Of a stretch of 46,197 nucleotides of DNA, positions 45,872-46,197 are shown piece after piece (position 1 is the stretch's first letter; each line of letters opens with the position of its first letter). This DNA comes from a virus, in IMG/VR virus record IMGVR_UViG_3300046538_000126, positions 1 through 46,197 of that record. The stretch is one strand, 5' to 3'. Position numbers and translations under genes: made by a program. Below the pieces are notes generated by a model. The model had not been told where the DNA came from, did no database searches, and saw nothing but the letters and a program-made list of their open reading frames with translations.

Positions 45872-45895
45872 TGCCCGCCATGAGCGGGCATTTTT
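45872..45895 (+). terminator. intrinsic terminator behind the immunity gene
   Basis: TGCCCGC-CATGA-GCGGGCA followed by TTTTT. It separates the superinfection-immunity transcript from PL. No gene is seen between 45778 and 46035 otherwise; a second GC-rich hairpin-like stretch (about 45902-45922) adds nothing certain. Confidence 0.8.
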
Positions 45896-45956
45896 ACGCC
45901 TGGTGCCGGCGCAGCCGGCGCTGAAGTGCTGGCGACGAAAGAATTTTATCATTTTA

Positions 45957-45998
45957 AGTGTAGAACGCTTGACTTAAATTAGTTTAGTGTTCTACACT
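45957..45998 (+). promoter_or_regulatory. PL promoter with two repressor operators
   Basis: -35 TTGACT (45969-45974) and -10 TACACT (45993-45998) are 18 bases apart, the same design as PR. Operator AGTGTAGAACGCT (45957-45969; 12 of 13) abuts the -35. Operator AGTGTTCTACACT (45986-45998; exact reverse complement of the consensus) covers the -10. Operator centres are 29 bases apart. The strong similarity with PR (GCTTGACT...TAGTGTTCTAyACT) means one repressor controls both. Confidence 0.82.
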
Positions 45999-46035
45999 TA
46001 TCTCCATCGACACACCAACCCCGATGGAGAACACG

Positions 46036-46197
46036 ATGAACGCAGTAGTCCAAGACCCCGCAGCATCGACCGAACAGAAGCTTTTCGTCACCGTGCCAGC
46101 CGTCACATTCCCCGACGGCAGCATCGAGCCATCGTTCCAGGTGGCCACCTACCTGACCAGCAAGGGCGAAGATGGCACGCCTACGATTTCCGCTAGC
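46036..46197 (+). CDS. first gene of the left early operon, cut by the window end
   Basis: Fifty-four residues are visible, starting MNAVVQDPAASTEQKLFVTVP and continuing AVTFPDGSIEPSFQVATYLT. GGAG stands six bases before the ATG. The part seen is a beta-rich N terminus of a type often found at the start of phage recombination or inhibitor genes; no family can be assigned. It is transcribed from PL. Confidence 0.65.
   Translation, partial: MNAVVQDPAASTEQKLFVTVPAVTFPDGSIEPSFQVATYLTSKGEDGTPTISAS

Overview
The window is most of a temperate, HK97-type siphovirus-like prophage inserted at the 3' end of a tRNA-Leu(UAA) gene in a GC-rich betaproteobacterium. An Oxalobacteraceae host (Massilia/Duganella/Janthinobacterium type) is likely. 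That guess rests on overall phage gene content resembling Burkholderia/Oxalobacteraceae prophages and on a PEP-CTERM protein, a class common in exopolysaccharide-making members of that family; it is inference, not a database result. Bases 1-388 look like chromosome. A displaced tRNA-Leu 3' fragment (389-444) marks one prophage end. The other end lies beyond base 46197.

Layout. Nearly all genes lie on the minus strand and read from high to low coordinates. At the left edge are a LexA-boxed SRAP gene and a DUF2158-like gene on the plus strand. Next come lysis genes (holin, GH19 endolysin, lipoproteins; 2-4.7 kb), then the tail module (4.8-17.7 kb): fibre, hub-like proteins, a 1589-residue tape measure, paired tail chaperones joined by an A_AAA_AAC frameshift site, tail tube and completion proteins. 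The head and packaging module follows (17.7-26.7 kb): head closure, connector, HK97 capsid, S49 protease, portal, terminases, HNH nuclease.

An accessory island (26.7-29.5 kb) holds a plus-strand PEP-CTERM surface protein with its own promoter. It faces a GH5-like glycosidase and two small beta-rich proteins. Next come the putative late-gene switch (a regulator with an HTH, then a terminator; 30.0-30.6 kb), an integrase with a duplicated 3' flank (31.3-33.4 kb), and lambda-O/P-like replication genes with an iteron origin inside the O-like gene (33.4-35.1 kb). Small nuclease and DNA-binding genes follow, then a C5 cytosine methyltransferase with a ten-unit repeat domain (38.6-40.8 kb), HTH regulators and a Rha/KilAC antirepressor.

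The control region (43.6-46.2 kb) has a Cro-like gene on the minus strand, a CI-like repressor without a peptidase domain on the plus strand, and two matching promoters, PR (minus, 43.9 kb) and PL (plus, 45.96 kb). Both have the form TTGACT-N18-TAYACT with the same AGTGT-N3-ACACT operator over the -10. Between them sit an Arc-like protein and a superinfection-immunity-type membrane protein. The last gene is cut by the window end.

How it works together (inference): the repressor shuts PR and PL. The antirepressor, rather than RecA-driven cleavage, probably lifts repression. PR drives replication and then the late regulator, which opens the late operon running to the lysis genes. The lysogen probably expresses the repressor, the immunity protein and the PEP-CTERM protein.
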